A stretch of DNA of 64,000 nucleotides from Actinomycetes bacterium (GCA_023436775.1 JAEZHW010000002.1:1-64000); one strand, 5' to 3'. Counted from the first letter of the stretch, positions 36,871 to 46,192 are shown. Numbers and translations: made by a program. Notes: generated by a model from the letters alone, not told the origin.

Positions 36871-37676
36871 TAGACCGCCACGGCGCCGCGGATTGCGGGG
36901 TGGTGCTGATAGTTGTGCACCGCGAAGTCCTCGAACTCGTACTCGAAGATGCTGTCCGGCTTGCGCAGGAGTTCGAGGGTCGGCAGGGCGTATGGTTCGC
37001 GGCGCAGCTGCTCAGCCACCTGCTCGACGTGATTGTCGTAAATGTGGCAGTCGCCGCCGGTCCAAACGAAGTCGCCGACCTCGAGGCCGGTCTGCTGCGC
37101 CACCATGTGCGTCAGCAGGGCGTAGCTGGCGATATTGAAGGGCACGCCGAGGAACATGTCCGCGCTGCGCTGGTAGAGCTGGCAGGACAGTTTGCCGTCC
37201 GCGACGTAGAACTGGAACAGGGCGTGGCATGGCGCCAAGGCCATATTCGGGATGTCAGCGGGGTTCCACGCCGAGACGACATGGCGCCGCGAGTCAGGGT
37301 TCGTCTTGATCGCTTCGATCACCTGCGAGATCTGATCGATCTGTTCGCCGGATGGGGTCGGCCACGACCGCCACTGCACGCCGTACACGGGACCGAGTTC
37401 ACCGTCAGCGTCGGCCCATTCATCCCAGATGGTCACACCGCGCTCCTGCAGCCAGCGCACATTGGAGTCGCCACGCAGGAACCACAGCAATTCGTAGGCC
37501 AGCGACTTGAAGTGCACTCGCTTGGTGGTGATCAGCGGGAAGCCCTGGGACAGGTCGTAGCGCAGCTGCATGCCGAACAGGCTGCGGGTGCCGGTACCGG
37601 TGCGGTCCGACTTGGGGGTGCCGCGCTCAAAGACCTCGCGCAGCAGGGCCTCGTACTGATCCGGGTGCTCGCTCAC
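36870..37676 (-). CDS. thyA: Thymidylate synthase (ThyA)
   Basis: ThyA methylates dUMP using methylene-THF. The 268-aa sequence has [42 protein letters not shown], the nucleophile Cys in [34 protein letters not shown] and the C-terminal RGAVAV. It is the ThyA rather than ThyX type and is paired with folA, as the chemistry requires. It is divergent from the thioredoxin-like gene. Confidence 0.97.
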   Translation of the reverse strand: MSEHPDQYEALLREVFERGTPKSDRTGTGTRSLFGMQLRYDLSQGFPLITTKRVHFKSLAYELLWFLRGDSNVRWLQERGVTIWDEWADADGELGPVYGVQWRSWPTPSGEQIDQISQVIEAIKTNPDSRRHVVSAWNPADIPNMALAPCHALFQFYVADGKLSCQLYQRSADMFLGVPFNIASYALLTHMVAQQTGLEVGDFVWTGGDCHIYDNHVEQVAEQLRREPYALPTLELLRKPDSIFEYEFEDFAVHNYQHHPAIRGAVAV

Positions 37677-37790
37677 GTCCCCATCCTACGTCGCACCCCC
37701 GACCTGACCAGGGTTTGGCGCGACTGGTGTCGCTCGTCATGGAACGTCATAGAAGGCCTGGCGAGGCGGTGCCAGAAATAGCATCGGGTC

Positions 37791-38237
37791 ATGTCGCCTG
37801 AACTCGCCCTTGGCACCGTGCTCGGCCTGCTGGCCATGGCCACGGTATTGGGTGCCGTCTGGCGGTCCCGGCAAGGGGTCGTTCGAGACGCCGAGCCCGG
37901 ACTCGTGCTGACTCCGGAGACGCTCCAAACTCGCTCGGACTTCGGCACACAAGGCACCCTGGTGCTCTTCACCAGCGCCAACTGCGCCCAGTGCCCGAGC
38001 GCGCGCCGACTGCTGCAGACTCGCCTGTCCGACGAGCCTGGACTGGCCCTGGTGGAGGTGGATCTCACGGCGAGGACCGACCTGGCCGCCGACCTCCACA
38101 TTCTGCAGACGCCCACCGTGTTCGTGCTCGATGGCAATGGACTCGTCCTCGGCCGCATCGGCGGCGTCCCGCGACTGGCAGAACTCGAGGGCCTGCTCAT
38201 TCCACTGATCGAGAGGATCCCGGCTCATGTCGGCTGA
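37791..38237 (+). CDS. Membrane-anchored thioredoxin-fold protein
   Basis: The 148-aa protein has an N-terminal hydrophobic helix (about 5-25) and a thioredoxin fold with the redox motif SANCAQCPSARRLL (CAQC) and the cis-Pro strand QTPTVFVLDGNG. The CxxC is atypical (CAQC instead of CGPC). It overlaps the DUF4395 gene by 11 bp. Pairs of thioredoxin-like and DUF4395 proteins recur in actinobacteria; a shared role in envelope redox balance is inferred. Confidence 0.82.
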   Translation: MSPELALGTVLGLLAMATVLGAVWRSRQGVVRDAEPGLVLTPETLQTRSDFGTQGTLVLFTSANCAQCPSARRLLQTRLSDEPGLALVEVDLTARTDLAADLHILQTPTVFVLDGNGLVLGRIGGVPRLAELEGLLIPLIERIPAHVG

Positions 38238-38745
38238 GGCCACCACTGCCGCCGTGCGGATTGATCCGCGAGGACCGCGATTCGGCGCCGCCATCACCAG
38301 CACGCTGCTGCTGATCACCGTGTATCTCGGCCTGACTGGGCTGAGTACCTCCGGTGTCGCCGAGGCGAGCGTGTCGGAGCGCGCCCTGGACCCTGGATTT
38401 CTGCTCCTCGCTTTCGTGGCCCTGACCTTCCTGGTTGGCGCGGTCGCCGGCGTACAGCGCCACCCCTACGGTCTGCTGTTCCGTGCCCTGGTTCGTCCGC
38501 GCTTGCAGCCACCGGCCGAGCTTGAAGACGCCGCCCCGCCAACCTTTGCCCAATTTGTTGGACTGCTGGTTGCCGGTACCGGTCTGGTACTGCATCTGAC
38601 CGGTGTTGCCTGGGCGATTCCGGTCGCGGCTGGCGCCGCCTTTCTTGCGGCATTTCTCAACGCCGCGTTCGCGTTCTGCCTCGGATGCCAGATCTATCTC
38701 TTGCTCGGGCGTGCCGGGATTCTGCGCACTCCGGGCGTGGCGTAG
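38227..38745 (+). CDS. DUF4395 integral membrane protein
   Basis: The 172-aa protein begins with a DPRGPRFGAAITSTLLL segment typical of DUF4395 and has four membrane helices. The last helix carries the conserved FCLGCQIYLL Cys pair, and a loop contains RHPYGLLFRALVRPRL. Function is unknown. The Cys pair plus the overlapping CAQC-thioredoxin gene suggests they exchange electrons, in the manner of DsbD- or VKOR-like systems; this is inference. Confidence 0.82.
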   Translation: MSAEATTAAVRIDPRGPRFGAAITSTLLLITVYLGLTGLSTSGVAEASVSERALDPGFLLLAFVALTFLVGAVAGVQRHPYGLLFRALVRPRLQPPAELEDAAPPTFAQFVGLLVAGTGLVLHLTGVAWAIPVAAGAAFLAAFLNAAFAFCLGCQIYLLLGRAGILRTPGVA

Positions 38746-38820
38746 GACCACCTGCACTATCCTGGCCAGCAATACCAATGGCCCAACCGACCACCTAGGG
38801 TGGTCAGCAGGAGGTGCACT

Positions 38821-39246
38821 ATGGCAGTGACGAGTGAAGCAACGACGACCTGGCACGGCGATCTGAAGAGCGGCAACGGGCACACAACCCTGGACTCTTC
38901 CGGCGCTGCTGCCTTCGACATGACCTGGGCCGGTCGGTCCGAAGGTGCCGCCGGCGCCACGAACCCCGAGGAACTGCTGGGGGCTGCGCACTCCGCCTGC
39001 TTCAGCATGGCGTTCTCGCACGCGCTCACCGAGTTCGGCTTCCCCCCGGAGCGAATTCACGTGACCGCCGCCGTGACCTTCGCCGCGGGCGAGGGCATCA
39101 CCGGATCGCATCTGCTGGTGGACGCCACCGTCCCCGGGATCAGCGCTGAGGACTTCCAGCGCATTGCCGCCGAGGCGAAGGCGGACTGCCCGGTCTCGCG
39201 TGCCCTGGTCGGCATTCCGATCACCATCGAGGCCACGCTCTCCTAG
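38821..39246 (+). CDS. osmC: OsmC-family peroxiredoxin
   Basis: OsmC/Ohr proteins reduce organic hydroperoxides. From the ATG at 38821, 4 nt after GGAGGTG, it is 141 aa. The two reactive Cys lie in AAHSACFSMAFSHAL and AEAKADCPVSRAL, and the catalytic Arg is expected in the N-terminal half. The N-terminal TTTWHGDLKSGNG and the position of the first Cys fit OsmC rather than Ohr. It follows the redox pair by 75 bp. Confidence 0.88.
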   Translation: MAVTSEATTTWHGDLKSGNGHTTLDSSGAAAFDMTWAGRSEGAAGATNPEELLGAAHSACFSMAFSHALTEFGFPPERIHVTAAVTFAAGEGITGSHLLVDATVPGISAEDFQRIAAEAKADCPVSRALVGIPITIEATLS

Positions 39247-39280
39247 GAGCGCACCCAACCCCGAGCCGTCCGCACCGACG

Positions 39281-40219
39281 ATGATCGCGCACCACGCTCA
39301 AGGTCAGCGCACGGCAGTGATTGCCGGCGGCTCGGGGTTGGTGGGTGCGGCGCTGCGGCAACGGCTCGAGGAGTCGGGCTGGCGCGTGCGCCGCCTGGTG
39401 CGCCGGGCTGCCACTAGCCCCGTCGAGGTGCCTTGGGCTCCCGATCGTGGGGAACTTGATCCCGCCGCCGTCTCAGGTGTCGACGCGGTCATCAATCTCA
39501 GCGGCGCCTCCATCGGCCAGTTGCCATGGACACGGGCCCGACGCACCGAACTCGTGCGATCTCGACTCGACAGCACCGATACCCTCGTCGCGGCGCTGCG
39601 CCGCGTGGAGCAGCCACCGCGCGTCTTCCTGTCTGCCTCCGGACACGGCTGGTACGGATCACGACCGGGGGAACTGCTGCCCGAGAGCGCGACGGGGCCC
39701 GGCACGGGATTCTTGGCGCAGCTCGCTGCGGCCTGGGAGGAGGCCGCGCAGCCAGCCGCTGACGTCAGCCGCCTGGTCCTGCTGCGCAGCGGCGACGTAC
39801 TGGCCCCCAGCGGGGGTATCCTCGGCGTGCTCAAAGGCGTGACCCGCTGGGGTCTGGGTCATCGCCCAGGAAATGGGAAGCAGCACTGGCCGTGGGTGAG
39901 TCTGCGGGACGAGGTTGGCGCCATCATCCACCTCATTGACCAGCCGATCAACGGCCCGGTCAACCTTGCCGGTCCCACGCCCGCGACAGCGGACACGGTG
40001 ACGCGCACGATCGCTCGACTCCTCCACCGGCCGCGCCTGTTGCCAGCCCCGGCGTGGGGATTGCGGCTAGTCCTGCGGGAGGCAGCCGATGACCTACTAC
40101 TGGCCTCGCGAGCGCTGGTACCCGAGCATCTCCTGCAGTCCGGCTATGCCTTCGAGCACGCAACCGTCGAGTCGGCCCTGGCCTGGGCACTGCACGATGC
40201 CCAGGAGCACCGGGGTTAG
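39281..40219 (+). CDS. TIGR01777-family NAD(P)-dependent epimerase-like protein
   Basis: The 312-aa protein is an atypical extended SDR with the dinucleotide motif IAGGSGLVGAALRQRLEESG, VINLSGASIG, SASGHGWYGSRPGE (Tyr-containing) and LRSGDVLAPSGG. The C-terminal DUF1731 region is PVNLAGP to FEHATVESALAWALHD. In many species this family (YfcH/SulA-type) is unassigned. The ATG at 39281 is used because the upstream frame overlaps osmC. Its 3' end overlaps the convergent TetR gene by 4 bp. Confidence 0.85.
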   Translation: MIAHHAQGQRTAVIAGGSGLVGAALRQRLEESGWRVRRLVRRAATSPVEVPWAPDRGELDPAAVSGVDAVINLSGASIGQLPWTRARRTELVRSRLDSTDTLVAALRRVEQPPRVFLSASGHGWYGSRPGELLPESATGPGTGFLAQLAAAWEEAAQPAADVSRLVLLRSGDVLAPSGGILGVLKGVTRWGLGHRPGNGKQHWPWVSLRDEVGAIIHLIDQPINGPVNLAGPTPATADTVTRTIARLLHRPRLLPAPAWGLRLVLREAADDLLLASRALVPEHLLQSGYAFEHATVESALAWALHDAQEHRG

Positions 40220-40851
40220 TGCCCTCGCGCCTGCTGATCGTGCGCGGTGAGCTGCTCAGCAAATCCATTCAGGACCGGCCGGATCGCCTGCATCGCTGTA
40301 TCCACCATGTGTGTGTCGACCTGGCCCTGCCTCGCCCAGTAGCGTGAGCCCGCCAGGCTGGCGGCATACACCGCTCTGCTCACCACAGAGGGCAGAAAGT
40401 CGGTGGGATCGAGTCCACAGCGCCGCGCGATGAATTCTGCCATCAGCGTGCGCTGCGCCTCGACCCGGGCAGTGGCCTCGCCGGTCAACTCTGGTGCCTG
40501 TTCGATGATTTCCCACCGCTGTGCGATGCTGGCATGCTCCTCGTCGGAGAAGTCCAGCACGCGTCGCATGATTGCCTCGATCGCGTCGGGAAGGCTCAGG
40601 TCGCTCCAGTCACTCTGGACGGCCTCGGCCATCCGGGCGTCCGCGGCGTCGTATTCACCCCAGATCAGGTCCGCCTTGGACCGAAAGTAGGAGAAGAGCG
40701 CGGTGCGGCTGATGCCGACCATTTCTGCAATCAGGTCGAGTGACGTATTGGTGTACCCGCGTTCGTGGAACAGCGCACGAGCCACCTGAATCACGTGCTC
40801 GTGGGTCGTTGCGGGCGGGCGCCCTCGACGCGCTGGCTGGGTATTGCTCAT
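40216..40851 (-). CDS. TetR-family transcriptional regulator
   Basis: The 211-aa repressor-type protein has an N-terminal HTH (HVIQVARALFHERGYTNTSLDLIAEMVGISRTALFSYFRSKADLI, about 18-62; quoted only as landmark blocks GYTNTSLDLIAEMVG and TALFSYFRSK). An all-helical ligand domain with no recognisable subfamily signature follows. It lies 114 bp downstream of the carotenoid operon on the same strand and is preceded by a 7-bp inverted repeat (40867-40888) that may be its operator. A link to pigment control is possible but unproven. Confidence 0.85.
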   Translation of the reverse strand: MSNTQPARRGRPPATTHEHVIQVARALFHERGYTNTSLDLIAEMVGISRTALFSYFRSKADLIWGEYDAADARMAEAVQSDWSDLSLPDAIEAIMRRVLDFSDEEHASIAQRWEIIEQAPELTGEATARVEAQRTLMAEFIARRCGLDPTDFLPSVVSRAVYAASLAGSRYWARQGQVDTHMVDTAMQAIRPVLNGFAEQLTAHDQQARGH

Positions 40852-40866
40852 ATATGCCACACGATA

Positions 40867-40888
40867 CGCCGACTTGTTTCCGTCGGCG
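40867..40888. promoter_or_regulatory. Inverted repeat upstream of the TetR gene
   Basis: CGCCGAC (40867-40873) and GTCGGCG (40882-40888) flank an 8-nt spacer, 16 bp upstream of the TetR ATG. It could be an autoregulatory TetR operator or the terminator of the crt operon. Confidence 0.45.
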
Positions 40889-40965
40889 ACCCCCTGTCGT
40901 AATTTAGACCCAGGTGCTTTAATACGCGATGCATGAGCAGCCAGCGACGACTGGGCGGCCGTCGG

Positions 40966-41889
40966 TTAGCCCCACCCCATCGCCACAGCAATGAGCAGCA
41001 TGGTCACCAAGAAGCCACTGAGATAGTTCAGCCACAGGAATCGCCGCCAGGCCCGGTTGGTCTCGCCGGAACTGGCGTCTGAGACCCGCCAGTGCGGGGC
41101 CGCATTCGCGACATACAGCAGCGGGACCGCAGCCGCCAGCGCAACCGGCCACCCCAACAGCACCATGATGCCAGCCGAGACCAACCAGAGCAGGGTGGCG
41201 CACCACACGGTGCCACGGGCTCCGATCACGGTGGCGATCGAGGCCAGTCCCCCCTGTCGGTCCGGCAGGATGTCTTGGACCGCACCGAAGGCGTGGCTGG
41301 CCATTGCCCAGGCCGTGAATGCCAGCAGTACACCAATCGCGACGCCACTGAATGGAGCGCCAGCTGCAGCCAGCCCGACCACGGCAGGCATAACGAAATG
41401 CATGGCCGAGGTGATTGAGTCGAGCAACGGCACTTCTTTCCACCGGAAGGGCGGCGCCGAATAGGCGATGACAAAGAACACCGCAATCATCACAGTGACG
41501 ATTGCCAGCTCCCGAGCCAGCACCATCATCGCGATCAAGAACGGCAGGTTCGTGATCGCGACTGCAAGAAGGACCGAGCGGTGGGTCTCCGGCGGCAGCA
41601 GTGCCCCCTCGGCCCCACCTTTTCGGGGATTGGCCACGTCCGAGGCATAGTCGAAGACGTCGTTGATGCCGTACATGGCGAGGTTATAGGGCACCAGAAA
41701 GTACACCGCGCCAAGGATCAACAGCAGCAGATCCGATCCCGCCGGCATGCCGCTCGACACCAGCCAGGCCGCCGCGAACGGGTAGGCCGTATTGACCCAA
41801 CTCACTGGCCGCGAAGCGATGGTCAGCCGCCGAAGCAGTCCGCTGGAAGCACTCGTTGGCCGTGACCCGTTGGCCGAAGTGACCGTCAT
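40966..41889 (-). CDS. crtEb: Lycopene elongase (UbiA-family prenyltransferase)
   Basis: CrtEb adds two C5 units to lycopene, producing C45 and C50 intermediates such as flavuxanthin. The 307-aa protein has eight or nine membrane helices and the two UbiA Asp-rich motifs, NDVFDYASDVANPRKGG and AVQDILPDRQGGLASIAT. It is the last gene of the carotenoid operon, and its ATG overlaps crtYf as ATGA. Position after the cyclase genes resembles the decaprenoxanthin cluster of Corynebacterium more than the Micrococcus sarcinaxanthin order. Confidence 0.9.
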   Translation of the reverse strand: MTVTSANGSRPTSASSGLLRRLTIASRPVSWVNTAYPFAAAWLVSSGMPAGSDLLLLILGAVYFLVPYNLAMYGINDVFDYASDVANPRKGGAEGALLPPETHRSVLLAVAITNLPFLIAMMVLARELAIVTVMIAVFFVIAYSAPPFRWKEVPLLDSITSAMHFVMPAVVGLAAAGAPFSGVAIGVLLAFTAWAMASHAFGAVQDILPDRQGGLASIATVIGARGTVWCATLLWLVSAGIMVLLGWPVALAAAVPLLYVANAAPHWRVSDASSGETNRAWRRFLWLNYLSGFLVTMLLIAVAMGWG

Positions 41890-42254
41890 GCCCCTGCCCC
41901 CATGACTCGATCACGCTGCGGCGACATTGGCGGCTGCGGCTCAGGCCGCAGCAGTTCCCAGATGGCTGGCAGCAGCAGTCCCGTCACCAGCGGGTACGCG
42001 AAGTCTTCCAGTGGCGCGAGGCCCACGCTGAGGCCGGACAGCGACTCAGGAGCGTAGGTAAACAGTCCCGCTGCGATCATCACATTGTCGAAGACGGCCG
42101 TCAGCAGGAACAGTCCGAGGACCGCCAGTGGCATCGCGCGCACATATCGACGTAGGCCCGCCCCACCGTGCACCAACACCATCAGCGCGAGCACCGCGAT
42201 CGTCACCACGACCGAGCCGAGCAGAAACGGCAGCACCACTTCGAGATACGTCAT
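41886..42254 (-). CDS. crtYf: C50 carotenoid cyclase subunit B
   Basis: This is one half of the heterodimeric lycopene/flavuxanthin cyclase. The 122-aa product has three membrane helices and the lycopene-cyclase-domain motif PLEDFAYPLVTGLLLPAIWELL, with the first acidic residue pair appearing as ED. ATG at 42254 overlaps the previous gene by ATGA; the longer upstream frame is an overlap artefact. Whether the ring is epsilon or gamma cannot be read from the sequence. Confidence 0.88.
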   Translation of the reverse strand: MTYLEVVLPFLLGSVVVTIAVLALMVLVHGGAGLRRYVRAMPLAVLGLFLLTAVFDNVMIAAGLFTYAPESLSGLSVGLAPLEDFAYPLVTGLLLPAIWELLRPEPQPPMSPQRDRVMGAGA

Positions 42255-42595
42255 GCGCGCCCCCGTCCACCCGCGCGAGCCCGTCGCCGCTCCCACCAGT
42301 GCAGCGCGCCCGCGTACAACGCCAAGGTCAGATAGCTCAGGAAGAGCAGGAACACCGGTTCCTCCACGGGTAACTGGTTCGCAAGATCCCAACCGAGCAA
42401 CCACGGTCCGTCACCCCGTATGAATACTCCGGCCGAGATGCCCACGAAGTCCCAGGCCAGCAGTACGGCTAGGCCCACAGCGACGACGACCACCGCGCGC
42501 AGCGGGGCACGGAACAGCACGAGCTGGTACCGCCAGTCCAGCAGCCCCACCCCGAGCATCGAGAGCAGCAACGCTGCCAGGTAGACCCAATTCAT
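42251..42595 (-). CDS. crtYe: C50 carotenoid cyclase subunit A
   Basis: The other cyclase half, 114 aa, has three membrane helices, an N-terminal YLAALLLSMLGVGLLDWRYQL and the family motif LPVEEPVFLLFLSYLTL with the catalytic Glu pair. Its ATG overlaps the crtI stop (ATGA), and it overlaps crtYf in turn. Together with CrtYf it should cyclise the C50 precursor. Confidence 0.88.
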   Translation of the reverse strand: MNWVYLAALLLSMLGVGLLDWRYQLVLFRAPLRAVVVVAVGLAVLLAWDFVGISAGVFIRGDGPWLLGWDLANQLPVEEPVFLLFLSYLTLALYAGALHWWERRRARAGGRGRA

Positions 42596-44214
42596 CGGCG
42601 CGCGATCCCACGCTGCTGCTCAACCCGCTGGCTCGATGCCGGGAGCGGCTCCGGCAGCGGTCCCGCCGAGACGTCGCCGCGAATGTGTTTGAGCACGACC
42701 TCGGCACTGATTAAGCACATCGGCACGCCCACGCCGGGCGCGACAGTAGCTCCAGCGAAGTACAGCCCATCGACCGAGTCTGAAACATGCTGGGCACGGA
42801 ACATCGCCGACTGCCGCAGAATGTGCGCTGGCCCGAGCAATCCGCCCTGCCAGGAGTGATAGCGCTGACGGTAGTCCTCCGGCCCCAGCGTCTCCCGGAT
42901 CTGGATGCGCGAGGCGAGGTCCGGGATCGCAGCCCACTCGCTGATGCGCGCGATTGCAGCGTCGACCGCCGCTTCCACCTCGGGGTCGCCGTGACCGTCA
43001 CTGCCGCCTCGCCCGATGCCCGGATTTGCCGGCACCGGGATGAGCAGGAAGAGCGCTTCGCAGCCGGCCGGGGCCATCTGCGGATCCGTGGCGGTGGTGC
43101 GCGACAGATAGAACGACGCACCCTCCGGGACGACCCCCTCCGGGGCGGCAATGGCATCAAAGTTGCCGTCCCAGTCCGCCGCGAAGAAGAGGTTGTGGTG
43201 CGCAAGCGTTGGCAACTCACCCTGCACGCCGAGCATGGCAATCACGCCGCCCGGGCCGCTGACGGTGCGGTCCCACCAGCGATCGGAATGGTCGGCGAGG
43301 CCCTTGGGCAGCAGCGCAGTCTCCGTGTGGTGCAGATCCGCCCCCGACACCACCACCTCGGCATCAATCCGAGTCACTGCCTCGTCACCGCGTCGGCGCG
43401 CGGCAACGCCCACAGCACGGTGTCCTTCGACCAGGATCTGCGTCACCTCGGTGTCATAGTCAATCTGGACCCCAGACTCTCTGGCCAGCCGTTCGAAAAG
43501 ATCGATCACGGCCGCGAAGCCACCACGGGGGTAGAACACACCCTGTTTCAGGTCCATCGCACTCATGAGTTGATAGAGCCCGGGTGCCTGACGTGGGTCT
43601 GTGCCGATAAAGACCGCCGGGTACTCCAGAATCTGGCGCAGCACCGGGTCGTTGACCATTGCGCGAACCAACTTCGCCAGCGAGCGGCCGCGCTGCCGAG
43701 CGATGATGGGCAGCCCTCGCACAATCCGACGCTGCAACAGCACCCGCCAGCGGCGGAAGGGGTTGTACAAGAAGGCTTCTCGTGCCAGTTCCAAGAGGGC
43801 TTCCGCATCGCGGACGTATCGGTCCAGGGCCGGACCAAGCCCCGGTTGCCGGGCCTCGAAGAGCGCGCGGATGCGCTCGTAGCCATCCGGAATGGTCACC
43901 GGCTCCCCCGGCCGCGGATCGGCGTTGGCGCCGGAGAAAACGCGGTACTCCGGGTCGAGCCGCACCACGTCCAGCTCTTGCTCGAGGCTGGTGCCGAGCA
44001 GTCGCAGGAAGTGGTCGTAGACCTCCGGCATCAGGAACCAACTGGGCCCAGTGTCGAACTGATAGCCGCCTCGACGGAGCACCCCGGCGCGGCCGCCGGG
44101 CTGGCCGTGACGCTCCACCACGCGAACGGCAAACCCGTCGCGAGCCAGCAGCGCCGCTGTGGCGAGGCCAGCGACGCCGGCCCCGATCACCACCGCGCTG
44201 CGCGCCGAGGTCAC
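42592..44214 (-). CDS. crtI: Phytoene desaturase
   Basis: CrtI introduces four double bases into phytoene to give lycopene. The 540-aa FAD enzyme has the N-terminal dinucleotide motif VVIGAGVAGLATAALLARDG, GRAGVLRRGGYQFDTGPSWFLMPEVYDHF, and the C-terminal FAD signature YFAGATVAPGVGVPMCLISAE. The GTG at 44214 overlaps crtB by GTGA and gives the usual start, ten residues before the first beta strand. The basic tail ends QQRGIARR. Confidence 0.94.
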   Translation of the reverse strand: MTSARSAVVIGAGVAGLATAALLARDGFAVRVVERHGQPGGRAGVLRRGGYQFDTGPSWFLMPEVYDHFLRLLGTSLEQELDVVRLDPEYRVFSGANADPRPGEPVTIPDGYERIRALFEARQPGLGPALDRYVRDAEALLELAREAFLYNPFRRWRVLLQRRIVRGLPIIARQRGRSLAKLVRAMVNDPVLRQILEYPAVFIGTDPRQAPGLYQLMSAMDLKQGVFYPRGGFAAVIDLFERLARESGVQIDYDTEVTQILVEGHRAVGVAARRRGDEAVTRIDAEVVVSGADLHHTETALLPKGLADHSDRWWDRTVSGPGGVIAMLGVQGELPTLAHHNLFFAADWDGNFDAIAAPEGVVPEGASFYLSRTTATDPQMAPAGCEALFLLIPVPANPGIGRGGSDGHGDPEVEAAVDAAIARISEWAAIPDLASRIQIRETLGPEDYRQRYHSWQGGLLGPAHILRQSAMFRAQHVSDSVDGLYFAGATVAPGVGVPMCLISAEVVLKHIRGDVSAGPLPEPLPASSQRVEQQRGIARR

Positions 44215-45110
44215 TGCCCTCCCCCGCGGTACTGCCACTTCGCCTTGGCGACGATCCCGAGCTTGGTCAGTTTCGGAACCGAAATGCGGGCGCGCAGCAG
44301 CGAGGGGGCATCCACCGCCTGGATGCGGCGCAGCAATTCTTCGAACAGCCCATGCGCCGCAGCTACGCCGGGGCGCACGTCGGCTGGCAGCAGCGGAATC
44401 GTGTCCGAGGCAGTGGCCAAGTCACAGCGAATGCGCTCCTCCCAGCGCAGCTTGTCCGCCTCGCTGAAGCCACGATTCGTCTCCAGGTAGTCGCGCTGCA
44501 GCCCCTCCCGGTCGGCAGCGATGTCCCGCAGGAAGTTGACGTTTTGGAAGGCGCGACCCAAGGCGCGACCGCCAGCATTCAGTAATTCCGCCACGTCGGG
44601 CGTGACGGACTTGCCAGCCAGAAACACCTTGAGGCACATCAAGCCGACCACCTCTGCCGAGCCATAGACGTACCGCGCATGCTCGGCAGCGTCGTACTGG
44701 CTGGTGGTGATGTCGGAACGCATGGATTCGAAGAAGGGCCGGGTTTCCGCCTCACCAATGCCAGCCTCACGCGCGGTCAGGGCGAACGCGTGCACGATGG
44801 GGTTCACGCTGTAGCCGCGCGCGATAGCCCGACTGACTTCGTCTTCGAGGGCGTCCACTTCCTGACGCAGCGCATCGTCATCCAGCCCGGCCGCACGGCC
44901 GACACCGTCCACGATTTCGTCGGCCACGCGCACCAAGGCATACACGTTGCGAACCCCGACTCGGCAGCGCTCCGGCAGCAACTTCGTTGCCGCGCCGAAC
45001 GATGTCGAGTAGCCCGCGATGACCTGTGCGGCGGCAGCTTCGCTCACCTCGGTGTACTGCCGGAGCGACTCGTTGTGGGCTCGCCTCGCGCCTGCGACAT
45101 TCCGCTTCAT
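44211..45110 (-). CDS. crtB: Phytoene synthase
   Basis: CrtB condenses two GGPP molecules head to head. The 299-aa all-alpha protein has YSTSFGAATKLLP, the first Asp-rich motif VRVADEIVDGVG, and the second motif QNVNFLRDIAADREGLQRDYLE. The latter is close to the classic DxxxD signature. Both starts and stops overlap its neighbours (ATGA upstream, GTGA downstream), consistent with one polycistron. Confidence 0.93.
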   Translation of the reverse strand: MKRNVAGARRAHNESLRQYTEVSEAAAAQVIAGYSTSFGAATKLLPERCRVGVRNVYALVRVADEIVDGVGRAAGLDDDALRQEVDALEDEVSRAIARGYSVNPIVHAFALTAREAGIGEAETRPFFESMRSDITTSQYDAAEHARYVYGSAEVVGLMCLKVFLAGKSVTPDVAELLNAGGRALGRAFQNVNFLRDIAADREGLQRDYLETNRGFSEADKLRWEERIRCDLATASDTIPLLPADVRPGVAAAHGLFEELLRRIQAVDAPSLLRARISVPKLTKLGIVAKAKWQYRGGGQ

Positions 45111-46192
45111 GATTTCCTCCCCTGCAGCCGAGTGATGAACACCCGCAATACGTCCGCCAACGCGCTCCCGCCCGGACCCTGTTCGGCCAGTGCTGCGACG
45201 CCGAGCTCAGCGTCCAGCAGGTATCGAGCAATCTCTGCCTCGACCTCGTGCACAGCGCCACTTTCTACGAGGAAGCCTCGAGCAATGGCCGCTGCTGACT
45301 GATCGTACGTGGGCAGGCCCAGCATCGCCTCGATCGCCGGCCAGGATGGCGTACGTCTGGCGTAGGCGATCAAGAGTGTCTCTTTCCGCTCACCTAGGTC
45401 GGCACAGCGCGCCTTGCCGTGTTGTTCCGGCTCCGCGAAGACCCCGAGCAGGTCATCCTGCAACTGGAAGGCCAGACCAATGGACTGAGCGATTGGCCCG
45501 ACGTACTGATCGATCTCAGTCGGGGCATCAGCGAGCACTGCAGCCGAACGCAATGGCAACTCGATCGAGTACGGTGCGGTCTTGCGCCGAGTCGTGTCTC
45601 GCACGAGCGCCAGATCATGGTCCTGTAGGCCGAGCGACAATGCTACGTCGTTGAGTTCACCAGTGATGCTCTCTGCGATTGACCGATCCAAGAGATCAGT
45701 CAAACGGTCCTGCCACTGCCGCGGAAGATCCAATCTGGCGAAGGTGCGATGGACCTCCGACAAGGCTGCATTCCCCACCAGGATTGCTGCCGCCGCACCG
45801 AAATGCCGAGCATCCTCAGCACTCGCGCCGCGTTGGCTGGCGAGTGTGGCAGCCGTTGCGATCACATTGGGCTCACCGCGCCGCAACAGGTCACGGTCAA
45901 TCACATCGTCGTGGAGCAGAAAGGAAATGTGCAGCAGTTCCAGCGCCGTCGCGATCGCAAGTAACTGGTCCTCGTCGATACGATGGAGCTGGTCGCTCGC
46001 CAATGCCTCGTACGCAGCCAGGAAGAGCCTGGGCCGCAAATACTTCCCGCCGCTGCTGAGTCGCTCCGCAGCTTCCCAGATCTCAGCGAGGCCTTCGCGA
46101 CCCGGCAGGCTGCGCTGGCGTTGAAAAAAGTCAACGATGCACTCCTCGACGCGCCGGATGCGTGGGTCAGCCAGCGCCGTATCGGGCGTCAC
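45107..46192 (-). CDS. crtE: Geranylgeranyl diphosphate synthase
   Basis: This trans-prenyltransferase makes GGPP for CrtB. The 361-aa protein has the substrate motif GGKYLRPRL, the first Asp-rich motif LLHDDVIDRD (about 93-101) and the second QLQDDLLGVFAE. The GTG at 46192 overlaps the idi stop as GTGA; the longer frame covers idi and is discarded. The name idsA/crtE is interchangeable in this genomic setting. Confidence 0.92.
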   Translation of the reverse strand: MTPDTALADPRIRRVEECIVDFFQRQRSLPGREGLAEIWEAAERLSSGGKYLRPRLFLAAYEALASDQLHRIDEDQLLAIATALELLHISFLLHDDVIDRDLLRRGEPNVIATAATLASQRGASAEDARHFGAAAAILVGNAALSEVHRTFARLDLPRQWQDRLTDLLDRSIAESITGELNDVALSLGLQDHDLALVRDTTRRKTAPYSIELPLRSAAVLADAPTEIDQYVGPIAQSIGLAFQLQDDLLGVFAEPEQHGKARCADLGERKETLLIAYARRTPSWPAIEAMLGLPTYDQSAAAIARGFLVESGAVHEVEAEIARYLLDAELGVAALAEQGPGGSALADVLRVFITRLQGRKS

